DNA of 64,000 nucleotides from Arthrinium phaeospermum. Lineage: Eukaryota > Ascomycota > Sordariomycetes > Amphisphaeriales > Apiosporaceae. The stretch is from contig QYRS01000004.1 in assembly GCA_006503535.1 (NCBI GenBank), positions 2,170,001 to 2,234,000 on the forward strand. The letters are read 5' to 3'. Positions 23,816 through 34,338 of this stretch are shown here, piece by piece. How positions within the stretch are numbered: position 1 is the stretch's first letter; each line of letters opens with the position of its first letter. The notes below the pieces were generated by a model, which saw only the letters and a list, made by a program, of their open reading frames with translations, was not told the DNA's origin and did not search any database. Both the position numbers and the translations under genes were made by a program.

Positions 23816-26151
23816 GTTGGCTGTGGGATCGTCGTCTCTGACTGGGGGCTCAAGCTAACAGGGGAGCTCAGTATAACGGATAGAAGGTATTGGATGGATG
23901 ATCGACACCTATCAGAGACAGCAGGATCTGCACGAAGGGTTGGTTATGTATGAGAACGTGGCAATGGCATGTGAGAAGGGATAGGGTTTAGTGCAGAAAC
24001 CCCGCGGCCCCTAGTAGTATTACTTCTTATGTTGATCGACTATCGAACTACTTTGAGAACATAAGAAATGTGAAGCGGAGCGGCGGTCGAAGCGGCATGG
24101 AGGTCTTCTTTAAGTTCGATTCCAGACGGAGGCGTCGACGTTCCAGACCGGCTGCTCGCTCCAGCCCCCTAGTACCTCTGGTCTCCGGCTTCGCGTTTTC
24201 GTTGGCAGTCCAGCTAAGCTGGATAGAACGGTTAATCACCACGGATGGGTGTTGATTGCTGGGCCTCGTGGCAGGTTGCCCTCGAGCAACTTTGAGCTCC
24301 CTCTCGGGGTATACGAACGCCTTAGGTGCTACAGGAAACGCGGCCCAAGGCAGTGACCAAGGATAGATACCTCGCCGGCATCAAGGAGCATTACCGACTT
24401 GAGCTGTCGGCAAGGTTTCCCTTGCAAGATGTGATCTTGGCCGTGGCAGAAGTATTGTTCTTGGACAGACACTGGCCTACGGAAGATAGGCTAGCGGACG
24501 CCAGGTACGTGCCAAAGCTGTCACGATCGTACACCAAACGGCAAGACCATCCGAGGGGAGCTGATCCGGGACCCAAACAAAGCATCAGCCACCGAGTCGC
24601 CCAAAGATGCGGCCTCCCATGAGTGGTCGAGGCTGATATAATCTCGGCGGTAATAGTATAATAGTATGAGGGATGGCCGATACTAGTCATGTCTCTAGCT
24701 CTTTTGCGTACCGACAGCGCAGGGTGAGCCAGTAACCTACCACTAATACCAGATCTGATCGATCTACCGGCTACTAGTAGCAAGCCAATCACATTACATT
24801 GTACTGTAGTGCTGGCAGTCCACCCGCTCGATAAAGCACTTGCTTGCCCTACAGTATGCACGAATGCCTAGCTCTGCGCGGGAAGTCAAATCAGGGTGAG
24901 GTGAGACTGCCCAATGCCCTGGGTCGATCAGCTGCAGAATTCGGCACCTATTGAGGTGGAAAAAACCATACACATTGCATCATGATTTTCTCAAGGGTTA
25001 GACGCCTCAGTGGCACATGTAGACAAGATAGAGAACGCCGCATGATATGCTGTGTCACGGGAAGGGAGAAGCAAGAGTAACGAACACCTTTCAGCACAAG
25101 GCCTAGGTTCTTGTAAGAGAAAAAGGAAGGTTAGGGAGGTAGGCAGTAGTGGGGGATTCAATGGGGGATTTAGCGTGGCCACCACCCCTGCCCCCCAAAA
25201 GCCCAGATCGATCTTTCCCAGTGTGGGGAGACCGATTCATCCTCCACGTCTTGGCCTCTCAGCATCAGCTACTGCACCCCAAGGCCCTGGGCAACTTATG
25301 TTTTTACATAGAGTATCACTTGATCGTAACCATTGTCACCAATGTTCTCGGTGTATAATCCGGGCTTGCTCGACAGGACTGTAGGAAATTGACCACGTTG
25401 CATGGCAACACAGACGTGGCAGCTGCCTGTCGGATTACATAACAAAGTTTCCAGCTCATCGGTATCCCCCCCATGCAGGTCTCGGTTCACAGTGGCTAGT
25501 ATAGGCGCCACAGGAACTTGTGATTCCACGGACTGCCCCCGGAGGCGAGATCAGAAAGCCCATTTACCTAATCCTCTTGGCAAAAGTGACGACGGCTACA
25601 GCTTACCAGGAGCTTGGATTTACTTTGCGGGCTAGCAACGGCTGAAGTTTACCTAGTTGGGATCGCCAATACCCAGACGCTTCGACAATTCTTCCCCTGA
25701 ATCAAAACAAAAGCAATACTCGCTTGCAAGCGAAAGCCACAGATGATACCAAGAGGCCAATATCACCCTTCCACCGCTTAATCTTACCCCTCCTAGTAGT
25801 ACATACATTGGGAGAAACGCCCTGGCGGCAACACCACAAAAGAAAAGGGGGGCATCCAGAAGAAGTTAAAGGACTTGGCATTGGGTCGGCCGTCAAGAGC
25901 TTCTTTCGGTGGCTTCCGAGTGTAACGCAGACTGTTTCTGAGCTATCTCGCTGTGGCAAGACTAAAGCCGACCTTATAACCATTTTGGTGACCAGCAGGA
26001 ATACTATCGAAAAGCCAATGACGGAAGGGCTTCAGCCGTTCCGCTGCTACTCGAATTCTCTCGTTCCTTCTCACAGTCTCTCCTCTCTCCCTCTCTATCG
26101 GTCAGAGCCAGAACCATATATCCCTTGCTACCAGTTTTGCCAGCTCTCTCC
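23816..26151. other. 2.3 kb gene-free region
   Basis: A 270-codon open frame on the + strand (25724-26536) runs antisense into the SnoaL-like gene and has no protein-like features. An AGGGTTTAG/CTAAACCCT element lies near 23986-23994, upstream of the RAX1-like gene. No RNA gene or transposon is seen. Confidence 0.45.
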
Positions 26152-26716
26152 CTACCAATGCTTCTCCGAGATCGAGACGGTATTCACATCCACGCCGTCC
26201 TTGTACCAGCGCTCCTCGTCGGCGATCCGGACATCGTTGCCGCTCATCTGGCGCTTCCGCATGAGCCCGTCCTCGGCAAAGGTCCAATCCTCGAGGCCGT
26301 ACGTTCGCCACCACTGCCTCTTCCCGCCGTCCCCCTCGCCGTCCTCGAACCACTCGTACCAGAACTGCACGGCGATCTTGTTGTCCGTGAAGGCGAACAG
26401 CTCCTTGCGCAGCCGGTACCCGTTCTCCTTCTCCCACTTCTTGGTCAGGAACTCGGCGATGGCGTCGCGCCCCACCAAGAACTGGTCGCGGTTCCGCCAG
26501 ACCGAGTCCTCGGTGTATGCAAGCTTGACCTTGTGAGGGTCTCTTTTCATTATTGTGACGTTCGTGTTAGTGGAAACGCCGCCCCATAGGGAACCCCCAA
26601 TCGTGATTGGCGTACCTGGTGTTCCAAGCGTCCTGGGCAGCTTTCACCTTGATCTGCGCCGTCTCCGCCGTGAAAGGCGGATACGGTGGCCTTCCTCCTT
26701 GCTTTTCGGCGGACAT
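26152..26716 (-). CDS. SnoaL-like (DUF1348) NTF2-fold protein
   Basis: Exons 26616-26716 and 26152-26542 join in frame for 163 residues. The acceptor is ATGAAAAG, so the junction reads NTRDPHKVKLAYTEDSVWRN, which matches the family; a start at the internal Met just before it would lose the first helix. Signature stretches are FLTKKWEKENGYRLRKELFAF, QFWYEWFED, RTYGLEDWTF and ADEERWY. These are small alpha+beta-barrel proteins of the NTF2 superfamily, found widely in bacteria and fungi. Their reaction is unknown. There is no targeting signal, so the protein is probably cytosolic. The 73-base intron is short and ends in an unusual A-rich acceptor. Confidence 0.88.
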
Positions 26717-27681
26717 GATATGTAGTTTGCTGCTCTGCAATTTGTTACCTCCGGATCGGTAAACGGGGTATTGTTCCCAATAGTATGGTCGATGCAGGTG
26801 GAGCGGAGAAGAACCGATTAAAGTAGGTAGTGTGTGATGATCCCTTTGCCCAGTGGAGAGACCGTTATCCTGCAGAGCCGAATAGATTCCACCAACCGAG
26901 CCGTGACGTCTTTGAACTTTATAAAAATCCGGAACGATGTCTGCGGGCCTTTTTCCTCTTTTCGGGATTCCTCCCCGGTCCCTCTGGTGTCTCGTCGTTT
27001 GAAAGATGGGAGAGTAGTGTCGGGATTTGGCCGTTTTCCGGGATTGGTCCAACTAAGTCATACGAAGGGCGTGCTGCTTACCTATTACTCGACTACATGC
27101 ATGAGTAAGTATCGCGGGGGTATTAATTGAAAGGCGTGCGTGGCGCGGAAGCTTAAGTAGGCATTCGGATTCATCATCAGCGTCTTCCAAACCCCGTGAA
27201 GTCTATACTCGTACGATACGCCGCACAAAACGAGGCTTTGCAAGTATTGCAGAAATACGTGAATGTATCGTCAGACTTGGGAGCAAGCTACGTAGGTAAT
27301 TTACGGTACCCCTCATCCCCAACAACGCACGTATTTCTACAAAACGTTGCTACGTTTATACACAAGCTCGTAGATATCTCTACGCAACCATATATAATGA
27401 GTTCACAAGCGCAAAGTACCTCGGTTGTGATTGAAATGGTGTAAATTTTTTTATTCTTCATGGACTCATTTGTCTCGATCAATTCTATCTGATAGGTCCG
27501 GGCAACAGCTTCCCATCATTTGCGCTATCATTGGCGACATGATGTGAACTGCCATCACCTCTTCCAACAGCCACAGAGCATAACATGCTACTGTCGTCTT
27601 GGAATGGGCTCAGCTATCGATGCATTCTTCGATCGAGACTATTCTATTGCGTCCTTCGATGTTGGTTGACCGAAGAGAAGC
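26717..27681. other. spacer between SnoaL-like and peroxiredoxin genes
   Basis: The left end is the SnoaL-like promoter and the right end the peroxiredoxin 3' flank. No coding sequence or RNA gene is recognised. Confidence 0.5.
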
Positions 27682-28403
27682 TTACAGCTTAGCCAGGACG
27701 GCGTCAGCGCCCGAGACGGTAACACCCTTGCCCGGCTCGTTCTCGGCGTAGGTGACCTTGCCGTGATCAATGATCATGGCGTAGCGACCGGTGCGCTCGC
27801 CGAGGGTCCAGCCAATGCTCTGGCTGAACGCGGTGCCATCATCGGACGCGAAGACCTAATAAGCAAAGCCACGATGGTTAGCAAAGATGTTTCGATCCCC
27901 AAAAGAGCTGAAACAGAAGAGAAGACACCATGTAGGGAAGATATGGGAGGGGATAGAGAGAAACATACAATGGTCTCGTCCTGGATGCTGTTGGCCTTGC
28001 CCCATGCGGACATGACAAAGGGGTCGTTGTAGGCGATCACGACGACTTGGTCAACGCCCTTGGACTTGAGGTCGTTGAACTTGGCCTTGTAGCCCGAGAT
28101 GTGGTCGGCCTGGCAGGTCGGGGTGAAAGCGCCGGGGACGGAGACGAGGACGACCTTCTTGTTCTGGAACTCTATACGTCGAAGGCAAGTGGAATTAGCT
28201 CATGCTGGCAATGCTTCGCGTGCCTCCTTCGATAAAGCGAGAAGCCAGCTGGAGTTTTGGCATGGGAAAGAAAACGTACCCTTGCTGGCATCGTACTTGG
28301 TGGGGATGCCGCAAGCCGTGACCTCGGAGGTCTCGGGCGTAGGCGCGATGTAGGAGAAGGTAACACCCTGGGGGAAGGCGTCTCCGGCTTTGAGGGCAGG
28401 CAT
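27682..28403 (-). CDS. peroxiredoxin, PMP20/AHP1/Asp f 3 class
   Basis: Exons 28280-28403, 27969-28171 and 27682-27855 join in frame for 166 residues. The peroxidatic cysteine is Cys61 in VPGAFTPTC and a second cysteine is Cys31 in VTACGIPTK. These are the same two positions as in Aspergillus Asp f 3, where they form the catalytic disulfide. Other family stretches are GYKAKFNDLKSKGVDQVVV, NDPFVMSAWGKA and GERTGRYAMIIDHGKVTY. The enzyme reduces hydrogen peroxide and alkyl hydroperoxides, usually with thioredoxin. The chain ends in Ala-Lys-Leu, a plausible type 1 peroxisomal signal, so dual cytosol/peroxisome location is possible. Two GAGTCA (TGACTC) half-sites lie 66-80 bases upstream of the start codon. 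Confidence 0.95.
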
Positions 28404-29619
28404 CTTGAAGTTTTGTTTTGGGGGTTGGTTGTTTGGTAGACTGGGTAATTGGTAAGTGAGATAGTTGCGAGTCAAAGAGTCAGGGAGTCGAGAAATGTTA
28501 GGGGGAAAGGCCAGAACTCTATATTCGTCCTATATTTGTCTTTAAGTAGCCGCGACTTTGTCAGCGGAAACGTAGCCCGGTTTCGTTGCTGTTCTACGAC
28601 CATGTCCAGGACCCCTCCAATGTTTCCATTAGCACGTAGGTGGGGCAAATGTGTCCTGTGTTATGGTAGCTCTCTCGGTGTTTTAGAGCTGCAATGCCGT
28701 CATCGCATGTCCGCGGGGCACGGAGGTTCGCACGGGTCCTCAAAGGCTCGAATCCATCTCATTTGCCTGCGCCAATCAAGGGTGCAAATGCCGACCTCGG
28801 GAGCGGGATTAGACCGCACCGGCGCAATGCTGTTTACTGTGCTATCGCCGAGCCCATTTCTTCAGCTGGCCCCCGAAGACCCCAATTGTTCGTGCTGTAC
28901 CTTGCATTATCAAGGCAGCTGTTGAATATAATAATAGCCGCGACTTGACAAGCCTTTCAAACACCGATACGTATTTCGTATTATGCATGCTATGCTTACT
29001 ATAAGCTGCTAGTGTCGACCATGCGACGCGGTAGCCCAACTAAGCTGTAATGCATTCACTTGCCTTTCACTTTACATGCTGCGCTTCCTCTACTATGAAC
29101 CACCGCCATGGCCCATCCGGATAGTACACAATATGGAACCATGAACATAGGGAGACATTGAGATATATTCTGGCAGGCGTTGGTCATTTCGGGAGGTTTT
29201 GTCGGGATTTGTGCAGTGCTTAAACCTGTTTCAATATCAGGAGCTTGGTTTCTACATCCGACATCTCCAAGCGTAAAGGTGGAATGCGTATCCGGGAGCA
29301 CCCAAGGCCGAGCCGCGACGCAGCCATCACTGGTCTCGATAGCCACACATTGCTTTCAGGGAGCAGCCTTCATGTAGACCGTATGCATAGGCTGGCTCTT
29401 ATTAGCTACCTAAGCGAAAAAAATCTCATATCCCGTGAGAAAAACCCATCATGCATGCATTCCACGACTCAAGAGATGTAGTAGTGGGTGGCTGATTTTT
29501 GTGTCTGCCGAAAAGCAACAAAGTCGAAGATGCCCACCCTAGACGCCGCCCTGTACATGTCTTTGGACCGCCAGCCAACCATCTGAATCCGCTTTCATTT
29601 CCATTGCTAGCAGAATAAT
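28404..29619. other. spacer between peroxiredoxin and eL24
   Basis: GAGTCA is present at 28469-28474 and 28477-28482 just upstream of the peroxiredoxin gene. Nothing else is recognised; the short frames lack protein character. Confidence 0.5.
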
Positions 29620-30495
29620 TTATCGGGTGGTGGCCTTGGGCTTGGGCTGCGAGCCCTTGGCGCCCTGCTTGCCAACGATACGCGAGGTCTGGCCCTTGGA
29701 GGCGGTAGTAGCGCGCTTGGCCTTGTCGTCCTTCTTGCTGGCAGCGGCAGCGGCCTTCTTCTCCTTGGCCTCCTTCACGGCGGCGGAACGGGCAGCGGAG
29801 CGGGCCTCGGGTCTCATGGAACGGCGCTCCTTGATGACATCGAGAGAAGCACCAACGATGGCACGCTGGGCCTTGACGGTACGGCGGGTTCGCTTCTTGG
29901 CAACTTCCTGTAGTGGGTGTCAGTTACATATCTTTCCGCCAAGCGGCATGGCCCTAATCCCCAAAGAGGTATCGCATAATGACGTATGAGTGCCTCGATG
30001 GGAAGATGAAGCCCAGGTGATGAATCCGTACCTCAGAAATACCCTTGCGGTGCTGGCGGCGGAAGAGAACGGTCCATGCAATGCGACGGGGGTTCTTGCG
30101 CTGCAGGAACAGCGACTCGGACTTGCCGTTCTGGAAACGGAAGATCTTGCTGTCGCCACGGACGTAGAGCTTACCCTGTGAGTCGGAAGGTTTCGCATTA
30201 GCATCTTGTCCATTATTATTGTATGAAGTCCATTATCACCAGGGCTGGGGCGATGAACAGCACACAGCTCAAGACCGACAGCCAGGCTTCACAGAGCATC
30301 TTTGGTAAGATTACCCAGTGTAAACCATCACAACCATCAGTCCGCCGCAGTGTCGCATCGCTCCAGCCCTGTCCTCTAGCCCAATTATTCGGCCTTTCCA
30401 TCCATCCATCATCAACGTTCGCAGGGAGATATGATATGTCGTACCTTGCCGGGGTAGATTCTCTGGCCCGAGAAGGAATCGTCGTAGGTTCTCAT
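29620..30495 (-). CDS. RPL24: 60S ribosomal protein eL24
   Basis: Exons 30445-30495, 30032-30175 and 29620-29907 join in frame for 160 residues. MRTYDDSFSGQRIYPGKGK opens the conserved zinc-ribbon-derived N-terminal domain. It is followed by GDSKIFRFQNGKSESLFLQ, RKNPRRIAWTVLFRRQHRKG and EEVAKKRTRRTVKAQRAIVG, an almost invariant core. The C-terminal 60 residues are Ala/Lys-rich and rRNA-binding. eL24 lies at the subunit interface and its tail reaches into the 40S subunit. Both introns are large for this window (269 and 124 bases), with the first right after codon 17, as is common for ribosomal protein genes. A TTAGGGT element lies about 180 bases upstream of the start. Confidence 0.97.
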
Positions 30496-31121
30496 TTTGG
30501 CGGATTTGTCGAGAACGCTCGGGGAATTGGGCTGTGGTGGGTTAGTTGGTCGTCGTGGTCGGATTGAAGGAAAATGTCACACGGAATTGTTGGACGTCCA
30601 CAAATTGACCAGGCCTCTTCCAATTTCGACTTGCACTGGGAATGTGTGGGATCGGATAAGCCAGGCAATTATTAGGGTCGGCTAGTTTTTCGTGTCTAAC
30701 CCGTGCTGTGTGGCGTGCGGCTCGAGCGTGGGGCTACCTGTGGCTGGGGCTTTTCGCTTAAGTGCATGTACCTTAGTACCCTAACTTTCCACCAGACTCA
30801 TCGGGCACAGGTTGCACGAGGTTAGTTGTAAGTACCAAGTAGCATATTTTGCTCAAGCAATTAGGTAAAAAGACAGGAACCATTGGGTGGTTCTTACAGG
30901 CCAATATTGTCATCGAAATCGGTGCATGTAGGCCAGACAAATGCCTACATTTTATCAAGAGATCTATAGAGCCAAGTTCGAAGCGAAGTGGAAGGAAGGA
31001 CCCACCTACTGACATCAGAGTCTCCGAATAACAATTCAGCTCGTCTTCCCTCCTAGCTTGTAAGGGGATTGATTATCAATTGATAAGGAGCAGGAGAACA
31101 GAAAGGATAGAACATGCTTCC
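30496..31121. promoter_or_regulatory. divergent promoter region of eL24 and Tad1
   Basis: This stretch of 626 bases separates the two start codons. It holds TTAGGGT at 30672-30678 (read ACCCTAA on the eL24 strand), a match to the TBF1-type site that controls ribosomal protein genes in several fungi. No coding sequence is seen. Confidence 0.45.
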
Positions 31122-32609
31122 ATGAGTGCCACCCCGGACATCATAGCATCGCTCGTGCTGCAGGAATACGAGAAGCTGCCCGTGAAGCGCAAGCCGCCGG
31201 TGCGCGACAATGGCCTCCACGAATGGGTGCCCCTGAGCGGCATCGTGGCCGAACTTCGAGGGGGTGACGACCTGCGATGCCTCTCACTTGCGTAAGCTGA
31301 ACTCTAGACATCAATAATTCCCGGTGACCTGTCTGTCTTTACTGAAACAATCTCTCTCTCTGCCTCCCCGCAGAACAGGTATGAAATGCCTTCCCCAGGC
31401 GAAATTGCCCTTGGCCCGGGGTAACGTGCTCCATGACTGGCACGCCGAGGTGCTGGCCATCCGCGCCTTCAACCGATTCGTACTGGACGAGTGCAAGCTC
31501 CTGGCCGAAGGCGGACCGGAGGCCGAGTCCCTCTTCTTACGACGGCGGCGCGTAGACGAGCTTGAGCTGCTGCAGTCGTCTGCCACGAACACTCCCTGGT
31601 GTGGTCAACCATTCACCTGGCGTGAGGATGTAAAGCTGCACATGTACTGCTCCGAAGCACCTTGTAAGTAAACCATCCCTGGAAGCCTTCATACGGATTC
31701 ATAACTCGTTTCAAAAACCATTAACTAATCTCGATGGCACCAGGCGGCGACGCCTCCATGGAACTAACCATGGCCGCCCAAGCCGACGCAACCCCCTGGG
31801 AAGTCCCTCCCCCCGTTGCCACTCCTGCCGCTCATACCGCTACTGCCACTACCACTACCACGCCTGATTCCCCTCCCGCTGCCCCCGTTCTCCCCGGCCG
31901 CGCCTACTTCCAGCACCTAGGCGTCGTCCGCCGCAAGCCCGCCCGCGGCGACGCCCCGGCGACGCTCTCCAAGTCGTGCTCGGACAAGCTGGCGCTGCGG
32001 CAGTGCACGAGCCTGCTGTCGTCGACGGCCTCGCTGCTCGTGAGCCCGACGCACGCGTACCTGACCACGCTGATCCTGCCCGCGTCGCAGCACTCGGCCA
32101 CGGGCTGCGAGCGGGCCTTCTCCGGCCGCATGGCGGCGATGAAGGAGAGGACGAATCTGCTCCGCGGGGGCTACAGGTTCGCGCCGTTCCGGGTCGACAC
32201 CACAAACCTCGAGTTTGCGTACTCACGGCGCGGTGTGGCTAACCGGTTAACGCTGGGAGGTGCGGCTGCAGGCGCGAACAAGATGGCGGCGAGCAATTTG
32301 GCGGTGGCATGGACGGCCAGTGGGTTAGAAGAGGCGTCCCTTGGCGGCACGTTGCAGGGCCGGAAGCTGTTTGACCCGCGAGGCGCGAGCTTTGCTTCAC
32401 GGAGCAAGATGTGGGCGCTCGCGGTCGAAATCGCTTCTGTACTAGGTGCAGGTCTTGTCGGGGTGCAGAAAACCCTGGCAGCCCAGAACTACAAGGATTT
32501 GAAGCAATCGGACATGCTGCAGCCAAGGAGGGACGTCAAAAGCAAGGCGACCTTGACTGCTCTGAAGGGTTGGGTCAAGAACAAGGGAGACGATGATTTC
32601 AGTTTGTAG
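31122..32609 (+). CDS. TAD1: tRNA-specific adenosine deaminase Tad1/ADAT1
   Basis: Exons 31122-31291, 31374-31663 and 31744-32609 join in frame for 441 residues from the ATG at 31122. The zinc and catalytic residues are visible: His80 with Glu82 in DWHAEVLAIRAF, Cys154 in SEAPCGDASMEL, and Cys232 in LSKSCSDKLALRQ. Cys154 is split by the second intron. These belong to the ADAR/ADAT1 deaminase domain; Tad1 converts A37 of tRNA-Ala to inosine, later methylated. Between the Cys ligands is an insert of about 45 residues, Thr/Pro/Ala-rich (around TATATTTTTPDSPP), probably a loop. A second insert follows the HAE motif (LLAEGGPEAESLFLRRRR). There is no double-stranded RNA-binding domain, which separates it from animal ADARs. 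Confidence 0.93.
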
Positions 32610-33036
32610 AAAAGTACATATTGAGGAACGTAATTTCATTTTTTCTTTCTTAGCAAGACTGGTATCGATCCTCCGTCTACCAAGCCTCAGATGGCCAGCG
32701 GAGCTTGTTCAGCTACAGCCACATGACCAAAAGATTGCCTTTCCTCACACGAGACATGCCGGTGGTGTCGGAAATACAAACTAGCAGCCCCCCATCAGAA
32801 GACGACAGTTCATGACAAATCGATCATAACTATCAAAGGTGTATCAGACTCCATCCCTCTGCTTTCGCCCTCAAAAGATGAGAAACCCTTCGTCCCTTTT
32901 TCGTTACCCTTGTGATCCCAATCCCTATGCTTAGACCAATACCTTTCCGTTTGTCAATGCTCTCCGTCTAGAGACCGGATCAAGTGGGAATGCGTATCCG
33001 CGTGGGGGATCTCGGAACAGATAGCCGGGGGCATAT
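32610..33036. other. spacer between convergent Tad1 and NAC beta genes
   Basis: This holds two 3' flanks. Nothing else is recognised. Confidence 0.5.
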
Positions 33037-33720
33037 TTATTCGACCTTGCTCTCGAAGTTCTCGCCAGCGACCAGGTCGGGGATGTCGTCGTCATCGGCC
33101 TCCTTCTCGCCCTTGGACATGCTCTGGTAGCTCTCAGCCAACTTACGGAGAGAGGCTAAGGAGTCAGGTCCAAGCTGGTTAAGGATGCCGGGGACAAGCT
33201 CGGTGAGCTCCTTGTCCTCACCGTTGCCGTAGATGGCGAAGGTGTTGGCGGGAACGGCGGCGTGAACTGTGGCACGGCGGTGTTAGTCCATGTTTTCCCA
33301 ACAACATTGGCAGGAACACATTGTTCTCCTTCAGAGAATATGCGTATGTGTGTGTGTGTGGGCGAGTGGGCGAGTTTACATACCCTTGGGGGCAGAGAAG
33401 TGGATGACGTTGCCGTCGGCCTTGAACATGTTGACCTCCTCAATGGCCTGGATGGGCTGCACGTTCAGCTTCTTGAGAGTAGCCTGGAGCTTCTTGTCAT
33501 CGTTGGCGCTGCGGGCGACGTTGCGCTTCTGCTTGTGTCTCGGGGTGCCCTTGCCACCTGTAGTAAATTCCAGCGGTTAACTCATGCCCGCCTGCCTTGG
33601 CTCTGCTTTCCTCGCAATGCGATTTCGGGTCGGCATGGCGATGACAATATTAAACATACCAGTTCGCGAAGGCGCAGCACCGCCGAACTTCTTCTTGAGA
33701 ATCTCCTGCACGTCCGCCAT
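33037..33720 (-). CDS. EGD1: nascent polypeptide-associated complex beta subunit
   Basis: Exons 33660-33720, 33384-33557 and 33037-33266 join in frame for 154 residues. [14 protein letters not shown] starts the ribosome-binding helix, which continues in the basic motif [17 protein letters not shown] that docks near the tunnel exit. The NAC domain follows ([40 protein letters not shown]). The tail is acidic ([20 protein letters not shown]). NAC beta pairs with NAC alpha, binds nascent chains, and blocks wrong targeting to the ER. The first intron falls after codon 20 and the second just after SAPK. A (GT)n run sits within the second intron at about 33347-33360. Confidence 0.96.
33347..33360. 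repeat. (GT)n microsatellite
   Basis: About seven GT units lie inside the second NAC beta intron. Confidence 0.8.
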
Positions 33721-34338
33721 CTTGATTTAAATGAGCTGTGGTCGAAAAAGAGGAATTGCGCGGGGTTCCAGCGAGGCTTTGGGAAGCGAGGAAAATATGT
33801 TAGCTGGGGTTTCTGTAGTTTGATTGGAAATTGGACGCCCCCAAGGAAAACAGAAAGACTCAGGTTACAGGCCAGCCAGCCAGGCAAATCGAGCAGCACT
33901 TACCCCAGAGATATTATTATATGCCGTAAAATCGTATTCTTCGTCGGGAATAGCTCTCAGTCAATCAATCAGGCAATCGGGGCGGGTGAGGCTCGAAACT
34001 CTTCGACTCTCCAGAGCTTCCAAAATGTGCGTGCTCGCCCTGTGGATCAACCCTCTTCCCGCTTCTGCTACAGCGATATGCCCCACTTCCTGCATAATTC
34101 GACTTTACCACTGGCCCATGCTGATTCAGCTTTACTCTATGCAATCTTTCACTGTGGAGCCCCACCACCCCTCATCTTTATCTCGTATCTACATCCAGGT
34201 ACACAGACAGTAATAGTGGTCTAAAGATTCCAGATTAACCTATGAAGTCGGTCGCTGATTACTCGCTTTTTTATCTATACTGCATTTGGCGGCAATAGTT
34301 GACTCTCCTCGTGAAATCAGGCTTGCGATGCAGAAATA
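33721..34338. other. spacer between NAC beta and the RdRP gene
   Basis: This carries the NAC beta promoter and the RdRP 3' flank. A 320-codon + strand frame (33262-34224) spans it but runs antisense through NAC beta exons and introns, and I reject it as a gene. Confidence 0.5.

Noticed and set aside
24060..24140. B-box-like GTTCGATTCC on the + strand
   Set aside because: There is no matching T stem, A box at proper spacing or acceptor stem.
25724..26536. 270-codon open frame on the + strand
   Set aside because: It runs antisense through both exons and the intron of the SnoaL-like gene, starts without support, and has a composition unlike a protein. It is a mirror of the codon bias of the real gene.
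26533..26550. ATG just before KRDPHKV as start of the SnoaL-like protein
   Set aside because: It belongs to the ATGAAAAG splice acceptor. Splicing to the upstream exon restores the first family-conserved helix.
33282..33306. possible separate small gene around the NAC beta intron
   Set aside because: The sequence is a normal 117-base intron with GTATGT donor and CACAG acceptor; no independent frame is convincing.
33262..34224. 320-codon open frame on the + strand
   Set aside because: It crosses exons and introns of NAC beta in antisense, includes a GT microsatellite and has no domain.
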